From positions 44,267,110 through 44,331,109 of the forward strand of contig CM077647.1 of the NCBI GenBank assembly GCA_039707465.1: a DNA stretch of 64,000 bases, read 5' to 3'. The first letter of the stretch is position 1; each line of letters opens with the position of its first letter. The notes beneath the pieces were generated by a model. It saw nothing but the letters and a program-made list of their open reading frames with translations, searched no databases and was not told the origin of the DNA. The translations under genes and the position numbers were made by a program. Below, piece by piece: positions 24,096 to 36,479 of the stretch. This stretch comes from Rhabdophis nuchalis. Taxonomy: Eukaryota > Chordata > Lepidosauria > Squamata > Natricidae.

Positions 24096-27000
24096 ATGTA
24101 CTCAAGGGCAGCCCTTATCCTACTGCGGGAGTCCCCCCTCTCGCAGGTTTGGCCCTCCTCTTTAATGAGGGCCCACCTTGATGAGGGATTTATTAATCCG
24201 AAGAGGTGGGCGAAGCGTGGTCTCAGGGTTTTTTTAGTAAAATTTGTTATTCGTATTTTAGGGGGCTCCAGGGAGGAGGGAGGGGGAGGGTCTGTCCAGT
24301 CAGAAGGGGGTCAAGATATAGGGCCGGCGGGCAGAAGCGGAAGTAGAATTAAAGATGGGTCCATTAAAAAGGGGGGGGGTCGTCCCTATAGAGGGCATTC
24401 CCATTCGATCGGTCTTGGGGAGGAGCAAGGGCAGCAGGAGACAGGATGTCCATCGTGGGTCAGGAGATCATGGCCGTTGGTTACGAGAGGTCACTTGCCC
24501 CGACCCCCTGTGCTCCGCCCGCGGGCTAGGTGGTCAAGGATCACAGCACCGGGGCCCCCGGCTGATGTTTTGTAATGCCAGGTCCGTGGTGAACAAAGCC
24601 CCCCTTATTCATGACCTTGTGTCAGAGGGGGATCCGGACCTGGTGGGAATCACGGAGACCTGGTTGGGCCCCGAGGGGGGTGCACCCCTCGTGGATATGT
24701 GCCCACTGGGCTACCGGGCATTTCATCAGCCTCGGGCGCTGGGTAGGGGTGGGGGGGTTGCGGTAATTGTTAAGGAAGGCCTTGAGCCGAGGGAGACCAC
24801 TGTCCCTCAGACGACCGGTTGTGAGTTCCTCTACATGAAGTGGGGTCTAAGGAGGCAGTTGCGCTTGCTGCTTGTATACCTGGCTCCCCGCTATGTAACA
24901 GCAGCCCTGCCCGAGTTGCTCGAGGTGATCGCCAAGATGGCGGTGGAGACCCCCAGACATAGGGGACTTTAACTTGCCATTGGCGGGCGAAACATCCGAG
25001 GCGGCTCGGGAGTTCATGGCTTCCATGATGGCTATGGACCTGACCCAATTAGTTCAGGGTCCCACTCACGAGGGAGGACACACACTGGATCTGATTTTTG
25101 TCTCTGGGCAGTGGAATAGTGATCTTGGAACAGGGGATTTAGCCATCTCACCCTTGTAATGGACAGATCACTCTCTCCTTCGGATCGACTTTCCAACCGC
25201 CACACCCCACCGCGGGGAGGCAGAACCAGAAACACCCAGGTGGTTCCGCCCCAGGCGCCTGATGGACCCGGAAAGGTTCCAGAGGGAGCTTGGGCCAATA
25301 CCTGTGTCCTTACCCCATGACTCGACTGAGGACCTAGTGGCCGCATGGTATAGTGCGGCCGGGGGGCCTTGGACCGTGTCGCGCCCTTGTGGCCTCTCAC
25401 GCGGGGTCAAATCACCCAGGCCCCCTGGTTTACCGAGGGGCTGCGAGATATGAAACACTGCAAGAGACACCTAGAGAGTAGGTGGAGACCCTCTCGATCC
25501 GAAGCTGACCGAACACTAGTAAGAGACCATATTAGGGCTTACTTAGTAGCAATAAAAGTCGCCAAACGGGAGTATTGTGCCACCCTTATTGCATCCGCAG
25601 ATAACCACCCTGCCGCCCTGTTCGGGGTGACCTGCTCCCTCCTTCACCAGAGGCCGCGGGAAGCCCCTTTGCAGGGGCGAGCAGAGGAATTTGGAGCTTA
25701 TCTGCAGGACAAAATCACTCAGATTCGGAACGAGTTGCCCTCCACTGAAAGTTGCCCAGTCGGCCTGTCAGATGCCGTTCTTGGGAGGAGTTTGACTTTG
25801 TTGCTACCGAGGATATGGACAGGTTGTTGAGGAACCTTAGGGCTACCACATGTTTAGTGGACCCGTGTCCCTCCTGGCTTGTACTGGCATCCTGGGAGGT
25901 GACACGAGGTTGGCTCCAGGGCATTGTGAACGCATCTTTGAGTGAGGGGTCCTTGCCTGCCGTTTTGAAAGAGGCGGTGGTGAGGCCCCTCCTCAAGAAC
26001 CCATCCCTGGACCCAGCATTATTAGAAAACTATCATCCAGTCTCCAACCTTCACTTTTTAGCGAAGGTTGTTGAGAGTGTGGTGGCCCAACAGTTTCCTC
26101 AACACCTGGAGGAAGTTAATTATCTAGACCCGCGCCAGTCTGGCTTCCAGCCCAGGCATAGCACCGAGATGGCATTGGTCGCGTTGGTGGATGATCTCTG
26201 GAGGGCTCAGGATAGAGGCTGCTCCTCTATCCTAGTCCTATTAGACCTCTCAGCGGCTTTCGATACCATCGACCATGGTATCTTATTGCACCGACTGGGA
26301 GGGTTGGGGGTGGGAGGCACCGTCTTACGGTGGTTCTCATCCTACCTCTCTGGTCGGTCGCAATGGGTGTTGGCAGGAGGGCAGAGATCGGCCCCGAGGC
26401 CCCTCACATGTGGGGTGCCGCAGGGATCGGTCCTCTTGCCACTTCTGTTTAACACCTATATGAAGCCGCTGGGCGAGATCATCCGTGGTTTTGGGGTGGA
26501 ATACCATCTGTACGCTGACAATACTCAGCTGTACATATCCACCCCAAACCACCCCAACGATGCCATCGAGGTGCTGTCCTGGTGTGTGGAGGCCGTACGG
26601 GCCTGGATGGGTAGCAACAAACTCAAGCTCAACCCGTCGAAGTCCGAGTGGCTGTGGTTTCCGGCACCCCGGTACAGCCAGGTAAGTCCAACACTGGCCA
26701 TTGGGGGGGGAACAACTAGCCCCCGTGGAGAGGGCACGCAACTTGGGTGTCCTCCTGGATTCCCGGCTGACCATGGAGGACCATGTGATGGCCGTGGCCA
26801 GGGGGGCGTTTTATCATGTATGCCTGATATGCCAGTTGCGCCCCTTACTGGACCGGGGAGCCCTTCGCACAGTCACTCAGGCATTTGTGACATCCCGGCT
26901 GGACTATTGTAACGCTCTATACATGGGGCTCCCCTTGAGGTGCACTCGAAGGTTGCAGTTAGTCCAGAATGCGGCCGTGCGGGTGATTATGGGTGCCTCA

Positions 27001-27352
27001 AGGCAACCCCACATAACACCTCTCCTGCGCGAGCCGCACTGGTTACCTGTGGCCTTTCGGATGCGCTTCAAGGTGCTGACGACCATCTTCAAAGCGCTCC
27101 ATGGCTCGGGGCCTAGCTATATACGCGACCACCTTTTGCCCCATACATCCCTTCGACCGATCCGCTCTCACAGAGAGGGCCTTCTCCGGGTACCGTCGGC
27201 CGGCCAATGCTGGTTGGCGACGCCCAGGGGAAGAGCCTTCTCTGTGGCGGGCCCAGCCCTCTGAAACGACCTGCCCCCCGATCTACGCATCATCGGGGAC
27301 CTCCGCCTTTTCCGCCAACATCTTAAAACTCATTTATTCCAACAAGCCGGCC
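24096..27352 (+). pseudogene. L2 ORF2, broken, reverse-transcriptase YADD changed to YADN
   Basis: Endonuclease motifs are MFCNARSVVNK (about 24563) and TETWLGPEG. A deletion at about 24956-24962 removes most of the residues before GDFN and shifts frame. A TAA at about 25158 replaces a serine codon before the MDHSL motif. The RT palm is intact across [13 protein letters not shown] and [14 protein letters not shown]. The catalytic box at 26511-26522 reads YADN, with AAT for the second Asp, which would abolish polymerase activity. A further shift occurs near 26705 in a G run, and a TGA at 27262-27264 replaces a conserved Trp of PALWNDLP. Confidence 0.9.
24123..24146 (+). other. Conserved L2 leader hairpin
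   Basis: A 9-bp stem CTGCGGGAG / CTCTCGCAG with a TCCCCC loop, at the same place relative to ORF2 as in the other long copies. Confidence 0.6.
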
Positions 27353-27536
27353 TAGCATAATCCCCGTTTCTGACTTTTATAGGGATAATTTTAAATTTTA
27401 GAGTTTTATTAATTTTAGCACAGAGAAAGTTTAATAGTTTTTAATAATTATGTATTTTTGTATTTTTGCATGGTTTTAATAACGCCTGTGCGCCGCCCTG
27501 GGTCCTTTTTTAGGAGAAGGGCGGGGTATAAATTTG

Positions 27537-27537
27537 A

Positions 27538-27631
<94 letters not shown>
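27537..27631. repeat. (AAT)n microsatellite, L2 tail
   Basis: More than 30 AAT units follow immediately after the L2 stem-loop and GGTATAAATTTG, so this is the expanded tail of the LINE. Confidence 0.95.
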
Positions 27632-27634
<3 letters not shown>

Positions 27635-27639
27635 GTATA

Positions 27640-28750
27640 TGACAATCAACTAACCATTTATATGAGGCAAATCCAACATAGAATGTGGACAGAAAATCCC
27701 TAATCTGAATTGACACTTGCTTTCAATCTATATACATTCAGCTCTTAAATATCACCAAAAGAAGGAATTTTTTTGAATGGGAATGTTATAACAGTTTCCA
27801 TTTAAGATCAGCAATAGTGTTTCATGCTAGGATAAGTGTAAAAATAGATTGAATGTCTTTAAGAAATAAATTATAAACTTCTCAATAGCATACAATGCTA
27901 AATTAAAGGTTGAATAACCTTGGTATGTATTCTTTCCTTGTGAACTTAACTTTTATTGAATAAAAGACATCTACTTCAAATAATGTATTTGAAATGAAAC
28001 AGAAACAAATAGTAAGTAAATGAGCAAAATGGTGTGGATGTGTGAAAAAGGAAGAGTCATAGTTTCCATAGTTTGTAAACAAATAGCATGAAACATGGGA
28101 AATGACCATAAGAATGTGAATTAATAGCATACCTATTTTCTAAAGATGGGAATAGATTAGAAGCTTAGCCTCCGGTGAATTTAAAATAAGGGACTAAGCG
28201 TATTAAGATGTTATTACTATTGCAACACTAATTCCTACACTGGTTTATTCAAATTTGTTCCAAGCTTATTTTTAACAATCTGTAAATTTCTTAGAAATGC
28301 AGGCTACTTTTTTTCTAAAATCAAGAATACACAGATTTTTTTTAAAAAAAGTTGTAACTACATTTTCCTCTCGGAAGATACAGGTATAACATTGTCTTCC
28401 AGAATGTAACATTATACATCTGGCTAGCAAACATCTGGATATTCATCTTAGCTCATCATTTCCTTCTGTAAGTCCAGAAATTGTCAGTTATTTCAGCTGA
28501 GATTCGCCCCAAGGGAGAAAAGAAAAAAATACCTCTTTTTTTTGTCCAAGTTTTATAAACTGAACTTTACCTTTTTCCGTAGGATGCCAATAAGTATAAA
28601 TATAAGCATTCTGAAGTTTTTTTTATTGTGGTTTTAAGACTATGCATATTAATTCCTATGGCCACTCAAGAAATATTTTTATTTAATTAATTTCATTCAT
28701 TAGACAACTGAGTTTTAAAAAATTTGTTTAGGAAAATGCAACAACTAATC
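27640..28750. other. Unassigned AT-rich sequence
   Basis: No supported feature. Confidence 0.6.
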
Positions 28751-28861
28751 CCATAGATCAGTGGTCGGCAAACCGCGGCTCGCGAGCAGCATGCGGCTCT
28801 TTGGCCCCTTGCATGTGGCTCTTCAGTTCCTCTCTGATTCCCTCCCTTCCTCCCTCTGTCT

Positions 28862-29420
28862 CTGGGGCTGTGTGGCTGGGAGGGAGGTGGACGCGCGGCC
28901 CCAGAATGTGCGCCGTGGTGCCTGCCGGAGGGAGCCGTGATGGAGACGCGACCGGCTTCTCTGCCCGACGCCCCTGCCGGGCGACAGCCTCGGCGGTGCT
29001 TAAGATGACGGTAGCCTTAGGTGCTCGCCCGGCCTGCTCACTTGCCCACTGCGGGAGGAGGTATCGCCCGGCAGGTCGCCCGGCAGGGGCATCGGGCAGG
29101 GAAGCCAGGCGCATCTCCACCAGCTCCCTCCGACAGCCACCATGGCACACGTTCTGGGGCTGCGTGGCTGGGAGGGAGGTGGACGCGCGGCCCCAGAACG
29201 TGCGCTGTGATGCCTGCCGGAGGGAGACGTGATGGAGACGCGACCGGCTTCCCTGCCTGACGCCCCTGCCAGGCGACCTTGGGCGGCGGGAGCTGCACGT
29301 TCTGGGGCTGCGTGGTTGGGAGGGAGATGGACGCGTGGCCCCAGAAGGTGCGCTGTGGTGCCTGCCGGAGGGAGCCGCGATGGGGACGCGACCGGCTTCT
29401 CTGCCGACGCCCCTGCTGGG
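28862..29420 (+). repeat. GC-rich ~120-bp minisatellite inside hAT element
   Basis: Three copies share GGCTGGGAGGGAGGTGGACG, CGGCCCCAGAA and GTGCCTGCCGGAGGGAG, starting near 28862, 29156 and 29304. The last two are closely spaced. A fourth copy occurs in the sister element at 63024-63150. The long open frames on both strands here are products of high GC and repetition. Confidence 0.85.
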
Positions 29421-29564
29421 CGACCTGCCAGGCGACAGCCTCGGTGGTGCTTAAGATGATGGTAGCCTTGGGTGCTCGCCCTGCCTGCTCCCTCGCCCGC
29501 TGCGGGAGGAGGCATCCATAACCTCCGGTATGCCGGCCCTTCTGCTGCTTCCCGGGATGGGGGG

Positions 29565-29850
29565 AAGAAGAGGAGAGAGAGGGAGTGACTGACAGACACA
29601 CAGAGAGACAGAGGGGGAGGGAGGGAAAGACAGAGAGACAGACAGAGACAGAGAGAAAGAGAGGGAGAGAGACGGAGAGACACAGATAGAGAATGACACA
29701 GGGAGGGATTGAATCGGAGACAGACAGGGGGAAAGAGGGAGAGACAGACATACAGAGAGAGGGAGGGAGGGAGAGAATCAGAGAGAGTGACACACACAGA
29801 GACAGGGAGAGACAGAGAGAGGGAGGGAGGGAGAGAGAGAGAGAGATTTT
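29565..29850. repeat. Purine-rich GAGA/GACA low-complexity tract
   Basis: The plus strand is nearly pure G and A with interspersed ACAGACA words. It resumes after the L2 insertion at 30004. Confidence 0.95.
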
Positions 29851-30003
29851 TTTTAAATTTATTTCAGATTTATACCCCGCCCTTCTCCTTGTTAGGACCC
29901 AGGGCGGCGCACAGGCATTTAAAAAACCATAAAAAGACAATATATATCATTAAAAACATATTAAATTAATAAATTATCAAACCCGTGCTAAAAACCCATT
30001 TAA
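29851..30003 (-). mobile_element. L2 3'-UTR fragment nested in hAT element
   Basis: On the minus strand this reads as the L2 second-subfamily 3' UTR, with the CCGCCCTGGGTCC / GGAGAAGGGCGG stem-loop and a TATAAATCTGAAAT tail. The homologous place in the sister element (around 63530) lacks it and reads straight through from GATAGAGACTGATTAAGTGAG. The L2 therefore inserted after the hAT copy was in place. Confidence 0.85.
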
Positions 30004-30009
30004 AACCCT

Positions 30010-30033
30010 GATTAAGAGATTGATTAAGTGAGT

Positions 30034-30065
<32 letters not shown>

Positions 30066-30411
30066 CACAGTGACAGAGATGGGCGGACGAAGGAGAGAGA
30101 GAGAGAGATAGAGAAAGAAAGAAAGAGAGAGAGAAAGGAGAGAAAGAGAAAGAAAGAGAAAGAAAAAGAGAGAGAAAGAGAGACAGAAAGAAAGAGAGAC
30201 AGAAAGAAAGAGAAAAAGAGAGAGAAAGGAAGAGAAAGAGAGAGAGAAAGAAAGAGAGAGAAAGAAAGAATGAGAGAAAGAAAGAAAGAAAGAGGGAAAG
30301 AGAGAGAAAGAGAGACCGAAAGAAAGAGAAAAAGAGAGAGAGAAATGGAGAGAGAGAGCGAGAGAGAGGAAGAAAGAGAGAGAGAGAGAGGGAGAAAGAA
30401 AGAAGGAAGGA

Positions 30412-30467
<56 letters not shown>

Positions 30468-30471
30468 CCAC
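30010..30471. repeat. Long GAAA/GAGA purine tract
   Basis: About 460 bp nearly all purine on the plus strand, ending in about 15 GAAA units (30405-30466). On the AGMO sense strand it is a long polypyrimidine tract. Frames here encode only low-complexity peptides. Confidence 0.97.
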
Positions 30472-30683
30472 AATTGAGCCTAAAACTTTAGTTGCTAACC
30501 AAGACCATCGTTAAGTGAGTTTCACCACATTTTCCAAGTTGGCCATGCCCACCCAGTCACATGACCGCTGAGCCACTCCCACAAAACAGGCCACACCTTC
30601 CGGCTCTCAAAAGAAATTTCAATCATGGTATTGTTGATATTTGGCTCTGTGGACTAATGAGTTTGCCCACCACTGCCATAGAT

Positions 30684-33429
30684 TAATACCTAGTTATGCT
30701 CAAAAAAAAGAACTGGGAATTAATAGCTACTTCCAAAATTGCAATGTGTAAATATAGAGTATGGTTTTCAAATTTTCTCTTTTACTAGTTCATAAGAACT
30801 GAGATGTACAGACTTCTGGGGAGAAATGGCAAACTGAAGAGCACAGCTGACAACCACAATGGAATGATGAGCTAGCAAGTAAATAAGAGGAAATTTGAAA
30901 TTGACCATAAGTGCCTTGGATAGTTGTCCCTTGCGACAAGATTAAAAAACAGGAGTCTTCAATGGACATAGCGCTCTTTGAAATTAAGGCAATAGTTATC
31001 TTGATTAATGCAGTTGGCATCTTTAACTACACTAGATTTCAATATGTTCTTTTCCAATTACCTTTGTAAATTTCTTGTTAACTACTTTGCAGCTATTAGA
31101 AACATTTGAACCCACAAGTTTGAAAACATTGGATGAATTTCCTCAATTCTTACTTACTTACAAATAATATTTTGTAATAAACAGCAAAAAGATGATTAGA
31201 ACTTGGATTGTGGAAAATTAAATGAACCAACGATTCAGATAGATTTGAAATAAGACTTTGGAATCAATTATAAGAATTTTTTCAATGAGAAAATGCTATC
31301 GTTTAGATTTTTTTTAAAAACAAAAAAGAACATGAGAGGATGAGATTTTGAAGATTGTATTCGACAGAACAAGAAAAAACTCAAGATTTCTTTTAAGAGT
31401 AATTTCCATATAGAAATATTGTATTTTAAAGGCATTATAAATGAGAAACAAATTTTACCTGAAAAGATTGATCTGACAAATGCAACAAGAATAATATGGA
31501 AAAAGAGACCACACTGGACAGACAACATAATGTCTTCATAATTAAACAGGATGTACAGATAAGAAATCAAAAGCAAGACCTGAGGCTTCTAAATGTTTGA
31601 AGATTTTGTGAAAATGAACAATAAAAGAAGTGAAAACAAATCAAGTTCTATTTTTTTTTTGAAGGAAACAAAGATTGATATTTTTGAAGGCAAAAGTAAT
31701 ATAACATTAGTTTATTTGATCAAAATTAAAATTTTGTTGATTAGGACTGAATAAGAAGGCTTTGCAGTGTTGCTTACAGATAAGAGATTGCTGCATTGCT
31801 GCATTCTTCTCATGACACAGAAACATTTCCTTCACAAAGAAAATGAATTATTTATAAATAATACATACAACTAAGCAATTTATACTGCCATTTTGCATGG
31901 CATGTTGCTGGTCAGGCAGGGACCAGCAGTTCTCAGACAAGACGGAACTGCTAGGTTAATACTAAGCAAGTGTCTGTTCTGTAAATTGAAACATAAATGG
32001 ACACTTTCAATTGTTTTGACAGAATGGTAGAAAAAGGATTAGAATATGAACTCTGTAGCAAATACATACGGTCATGCATACATGACTTAATTTCTGTATC
32101 CGACAGCATCCAGATCTTTTCTGCATATACAGCTTTATTTCCTTGTAATAAAATAACTTATCTAACCATATCATGTCCATGAACTTCTCTAAGCCAGTTC
32201 CTGTATATGGGCCGAGGTGTCTAGATTTATTGCTGTGCCTGACATGAAGACAGACACTCTATGTAGATCTCTGCTTCTGTGGGTAAATTTGGCATGCCAA
32301 ATTCCCTGTTTTCTTCCCCAGATACAATTATTTTTTGCACTTAGTTACAGTAAGATGCTAGTATGAAGCTAGATTACTACCATAAGTGTAGCATATTATG
32401 CATTTTCCTGTAGACACAGCTTCATTGAATTAGATTTCATAGAAAACAAGCTGCCTATTGTACCCTTGAAATCCCTCTGTGTATTCTGACTTTTTCCAGG
32501 CAATCTAGGTCCTCTACTTGGTGACAGCTCAAATCACTGAAAAGCAGGTTAAGGGAGGGTTTCATCTGCACTAGCAATAACACAAAACAAATCCCTCTAC
32601 GAGAACTTGCCCAGAGCAGTCATTTCTGGTTATCATCATTGTATATATTTATGACCACAGTATTACTATACACTGCAAGGGTACTGGAATAACAATACTG
32701 TTTTCTGAAAATTGTATAAACTTTGCTATTTTCAGAGAGCTCTAATTATTAATACAATTGTAAAGATTCTTTTTCAGAAGCTTCAATGGCTGGATTAAGA
32801 ATGAAGGGAGGCCGAGGCATACAAAATACTAATTAATTTGTGCATCCTCAACTCACAAATGATTTATTTATATATTTTGAACATTTACTAGCAGATAGAA
32901 TCCCCTATTGTCTGCAAAGCATTTTGAAAAGTCACTTTCACAGTTTTGATTATTTCTGCTGATGTTCTCACACTGAAATGTAGCCTGCATTCAGACTGGA
33001 AAATCAGAAAAGATTTTTCCCATTAAATATGTTTACTTTAACAGAAGTTTCCTAATTTGAACTACATTCAAATCACTGGACAGCATTGAATACCAGAATA
33101 TCTTGCTAGAGATCTCAAAGAGATAGAAGTCAACTCCTACATGAATGGGAGTGGTTCCAATCTGTGAAGAACTTGCTTGTTCCAGTGGGGAAAGTATCAG
33201 GGCTCAGATATTTTCCTTACAATATTCTATCTAACATCTATATGAATTTGCTGACAAAGGATATTTGATACTACTGGCTGCAATAATTACTCTTGACAGG
33301 ATTAAATCTCCTAAAATGAGGAGTTCATAATTTGGAAGTCTTCTAACACTTCTTAGGCTTGCTGCATGTGCAAGAAGAAAATGGAAGTTGTATCTAGAAA
33401 GACCTTCACTTGTCTTTGACTGAAGTATT
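30684..33429. other. Unassigned intronic sequence
   Basis: About 2.7 kb of AT-rich DNA with no supported gene, exon or repeat. Confidence 0.6.
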
Positions 33430-33600
33430 AATTGCTTTGTCGATGGTACTTCATGCATTGATCCCAAAGCAGTTGGACGGCTGTAATGTGCTCTGTGTTG
33501 GGCAGTCTTTGAAGGCAACTCAGAAACTTAAGGTGGTCCAGAATGCAGCAGCTAGACTGCTGACATATCATGCCTATCTCTGCGGGCTAACTAATTCTCA
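33430..33600 (+). mobile_element. Ancient L2/CR1-type reverse-transcriptase relic
   Basis: One frame reads QLDGCNVLCVGQSLKATQKL then VVQNAAARLL. This is a decayed form of the LDYCNALYMGLPLRCTRRLQLVQNAAAR block seen in the younger L2 copies. It is isolated, has lost all other domains, and is much older than the others. Confidence 0.7.
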
Positions 33601-33609
33601 AATTGTTAC

Positions 33610-34427
33610 ATTTGTTATCAATTTGTTTCAGGACCCAACTGAGAATTGTATCATCCAAGAAATGCTTTAGTATTAATGGGGAAAAACATATTTTTTGAAT
33701 AAAAATATTTTGGCCTCTGAAAACCTGCCTTAATGTATAAGCACCAGATTTAACAGCACAAAATTTAATTTAAACATTAATAGCAAAAACAAATTCTATA
33801 GAGCATAACATGTAATACTGCAAAGCCATATGCAAGAATCGCATCAGGATACTATCTTGACTCCATCCTGTCAATTTGAATACTTGGGGAATACTGAGCT
33901 AGAGATCTTAAGAAGACTTGCTGAAAAGTCTTCAGAGATGATTTATGACAAAGAGAGAGAAGAGTTGAAATTTTTGTTTGGATTGGATTTTATTTGAATT
34001 GAGTTTTTATAATTTTGTTTTGCACTATTTAGCTTTATTTTTTAGCTACTTTTTCCTAACCAGCTTGAAGATCAATACTGATCATTCTTAATGTAGATTG
34101 CAGAGTGTTATTCCACTTTATAAAAATTACTGTTTATGTAATGGGTCAGTTATTCAGTATCTTCAGGTGAAAAGACTTGTCATTGTAAAATCCATAGAAA
34201 ATATACCTCTATTATAATATCTCCATATTTTCAGGTAATGATTCATTCTATATGATTCAGTTTTATAGATATCTTTGTTTCTATTTTATTCATAATTATT
34301 TCGACCATAATCAAATTAGATCACCTAGTTTTAATAATTGCTTAAAACAGAATATTTTAGATAGTTTTTCTAACCACAAGTCTTTCTTTATTTGCCAAAA
34401 ATGCCAATTTTGTGGTGCTTGTCAATA
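33610..34427. other. Unassigned sequence, possibly old LINE 3' UTR
   Basis: It follows the LINE relic, and the TTTTATTTGAATTGAGTTTT region could be its decayed 3' UTR. Nothing more specific is visible. Confidence 0.4.
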
Positions 34428-34435
34428 GTTTAGAG

Positions 34436-34598
34436 CAGCATCCCCCAATCTTTTAAGGTACTCGGGAATAGTTCCAAGGAGAGAGCTATTTCTGTGAATT
34501 GAAGTGGACGTGGTTTTGTGTGCGGATGGGGCTTCACTTGTTTGTATGGTCCAATTTATTATGGCATGCATTGGCCAGACTGGGGATTGGGACTCCTG
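34436..34598. mobile_element. Short hAT-type MITE with perfect TSD
   Basis: The left end CAGCATCCCCCAATC and the right end GATTGGGACTCCTG are inverted repeats. They are flanked by the perfect octamer GTTTAGAG (34428-34435, 34599-34606). It is 163 bp long and non-coding. Confidence 0.85.
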
Positions 34599-34606
34599 GT
34601 TTAGAG

Positions 34607-36150
34607 CATTTCCAGAGATGATTAAATGAATGTATGGAAGCTCAGGCTAAAAATGGTTCAGTCTGTTTAACTACTAGCTTTTGGGAAATGAAAGGAAGCT
34701 ATTGTCTTCTTGTCAAATTTTGTGAATCTTCTTGGCTATTATAAAATATTAAGCAGAATGGAGATAGCAAAGCTCTTATGCTTTGCTATTATTCATGTTC
34801 TTATAAAAGGGTACTACTATTTCAAGAGTGTTTTCCAGACTGTATACAAATATGATGGCATACGCCTGTTCCACTTGCTAACTGGCATCCATCCAGTGAT
34901 ACAGGTTGGAAGCAAAAAAACAGACATCTGGATATGATCCTCTTCAATTGAGAGACAGAATATATACAGTGTTCAGTTTGTGCTTCTTTCCCTGCTCAGT
35001 ATATCATTGTGTTCTTTCCACGACCCCGCATTGATAGGAAAATAAGGAAATGGCAAGACGAACTGCTTTTGTTAGTCTTCATCAAAGTTTTTTAAAAAGG
35101 CAATAAAAAAGAAATACTTGAAGAAATAATGTTGCCACTGTCATATTACTCTGTTGGAATCTTAGAAAAAAATCACACTGGATACAGCAAAGTTATCTAA
35201 CTGAAACAAAGACTTTCACAACTTCCGGCTTTCAAGGCAATTTTGCTACACAGGATGGATTTTCCTTCTGTCAGCATGAGTTTGGTGGACAGAATTTTGT
35301 GTTCGGTATGATATATATTCACATATCTTGGTATGAATGTTATGCTTCCCAAAATGAAAATCTAAAAATTTTTCAGGACAAATCCAAGGCTGCCAAGTCA
35401 GCTAGTGCTGTTGTTTATGAAGCATATCCCCAGTCTCTCTCACACCCACACACCAAACTTGGCTACTTCTTATGATGAATATTCCCCTCCCCATTATATT
35501 ATTGTCTCATCTCCATGCATTTCCTGACATCCCACCCACCCTCTCCCTAAATCAAGTTCCTCCCCATAGCATTGCTATATGTCAGATTACTTCCTTCCTC
35601 TTCTACTTAACTCAGAAACTCCCGACCTTCTACTCTTCTGGCTCTGACACCATCCTCTGTTTTATCATCATTGTTTCCATAGGAAACAATACCTATTTAC
35701 TGTATTGGTATTAAACTGTAATATATAAATAATGAATATGATTGAAATCTGAATTGTTATTGCATGAAATATGTGTACCCAGATAAACAAACAATATGTT
35801 TATAGATAATGGATTGTTTATATTATATTAAAATAAAAACTTTAAAAAATCAGAAAGACTATTCCATTCTTCCATTAATTAATGCATTAATTTAAAATAT
35901 GTTCCCATTGTTTTCTGAGTCTGTTCCAATGTTTTCCACATACAAAATCAAATAATATTAATTGTTATATAAAGAAAATTCACAAATGCATAATCCAATT
36001 CATTGAAGATGCCCCACTAATTTGAAGCAACCAAGTGGATTCTAAAGAGAAGAATCGCCATTAAGTGCATTGACTTAATTTTCTGATCTCAGCAAAGTTA
36101 CACACTATTTAATCTATGTACGAAAAATCTGACAACAAAAACCTTAGATA
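34607..36150. other. Unassigned sequence
   Basis: AT-rich intron. The stretch 35430-35640 is C/T-rich. No supported feature. Confidence 0.6.
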
Positions 36151-36154
36151 CTTA

Positions 36155-36426
36155 GAGCCGGGATTTCAAACTCAAGGCCCAAGGGATGGATTCAGTGCTT
36201 AGATCTGGCCTGCGGGGTCGCCCTGGAAACAGAGAAGGACCCAGCCATGGTGCGTCTGCCAGTGAAAACGGAGCTCGGGAGCTCAGGAGGCCACAGGAGT
36301 CTGTTTTGTTTTCACTGGCAGAGGGTTGTAGGAGGCCATTCAAGGCAAAAATGGAACTTGAGAGCCCATTTTCGCTGGCGGAGTGCTCAGGCCACCCCAG
36401 ACACCAGTGACATTGACCTGGCATGG
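36155..36426. mobile_element. hAT-type element fragment (TGTCAAACTCAAGGCC family)
   Basis: It starts GGGATTTCAAACTCAAGGCC, then GGCCTGCGGGG, and ends within GACATTGACCTGGCATGG. The order matches the left two-thirds of a common squamate hAT MITE. The terminal inverted end is missing. Internal GCCAGTGAAAACGGAGCTC and its rough complement form a weak foldback. Confidence 0.6.
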
Positions 36427-36479
36427 TGAAACTTTTTAATTATTATTAAATATTTTAATTATTATTAAATATAGGTATG

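Larger units (their letters stand above)
23112..27536 (+). mobile_element. L2-type LINE with long GC-rich leader, inactive
   Basis: The longest L2 copy here. About 980 bp of very GC- and purine-rich leader (23112-24095) precedes the conserved hairpin at 24123-24146, a broken ORF2 and a 3' UTR. The 3' UTR carries the second-subfamily stem-loop (CCGCCCTGGGTCC / GGAGAAGGGCGG). The tail is the AAT array at 27537-27631. The 5' end sits next to an (ATATAAG)n run. The element is antisense to AGMO. Confidence 0.88.
28759..30675. mobile_element. Large hAT-type element (CAGTGGTCGGCAAACC family), perfect TSD
   Basis: It begins CAGTGGTCGGCAAACC and ends GTTTGCCCACCACTG, flanked by the perfect octamer CCATAGAT (28751-28758, 30676-30683). 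The 1917-bp interior has three direct copies of a ~120-bp GC-rich unit (28862, 29156, 29304), a long purine tract with a nested L2 tail, and a terminal AT-rich part. No transposase is present. A sister copy starts at 62095 and runs off the window. Confidence 0.92.

Noticed and set aside
28758..29940. 300-residue and 265-residue minus-strand frames
   Set aside because: They lie wholly within a delimited hAT element with a triplicated GC-rich unit. The peptides are repetitive and carry no recognisable domain.
30024..30491. Long open frames on both strands rich in Leu/Ser/Phe or Arg/Lys/Glu
   Set aside because: They are translations of the GAGA/GAAA purine tract inside a hAT element. There is no domain, splice context or conservation, and the same artefact appears at 62705-63869.
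34830..34936. Possible exon (short frame FQTVYKYDGIRLFHLLTG)
   Set aside because: No consensus splice pair or family match, and it does not correspond to any AGMO segment I know.
36186..36429. Frames of 60-90 residues near the CR1 and hAT fragments
   Set aside because: The region matches a common hAT MITE and the frames conflict on both strands.
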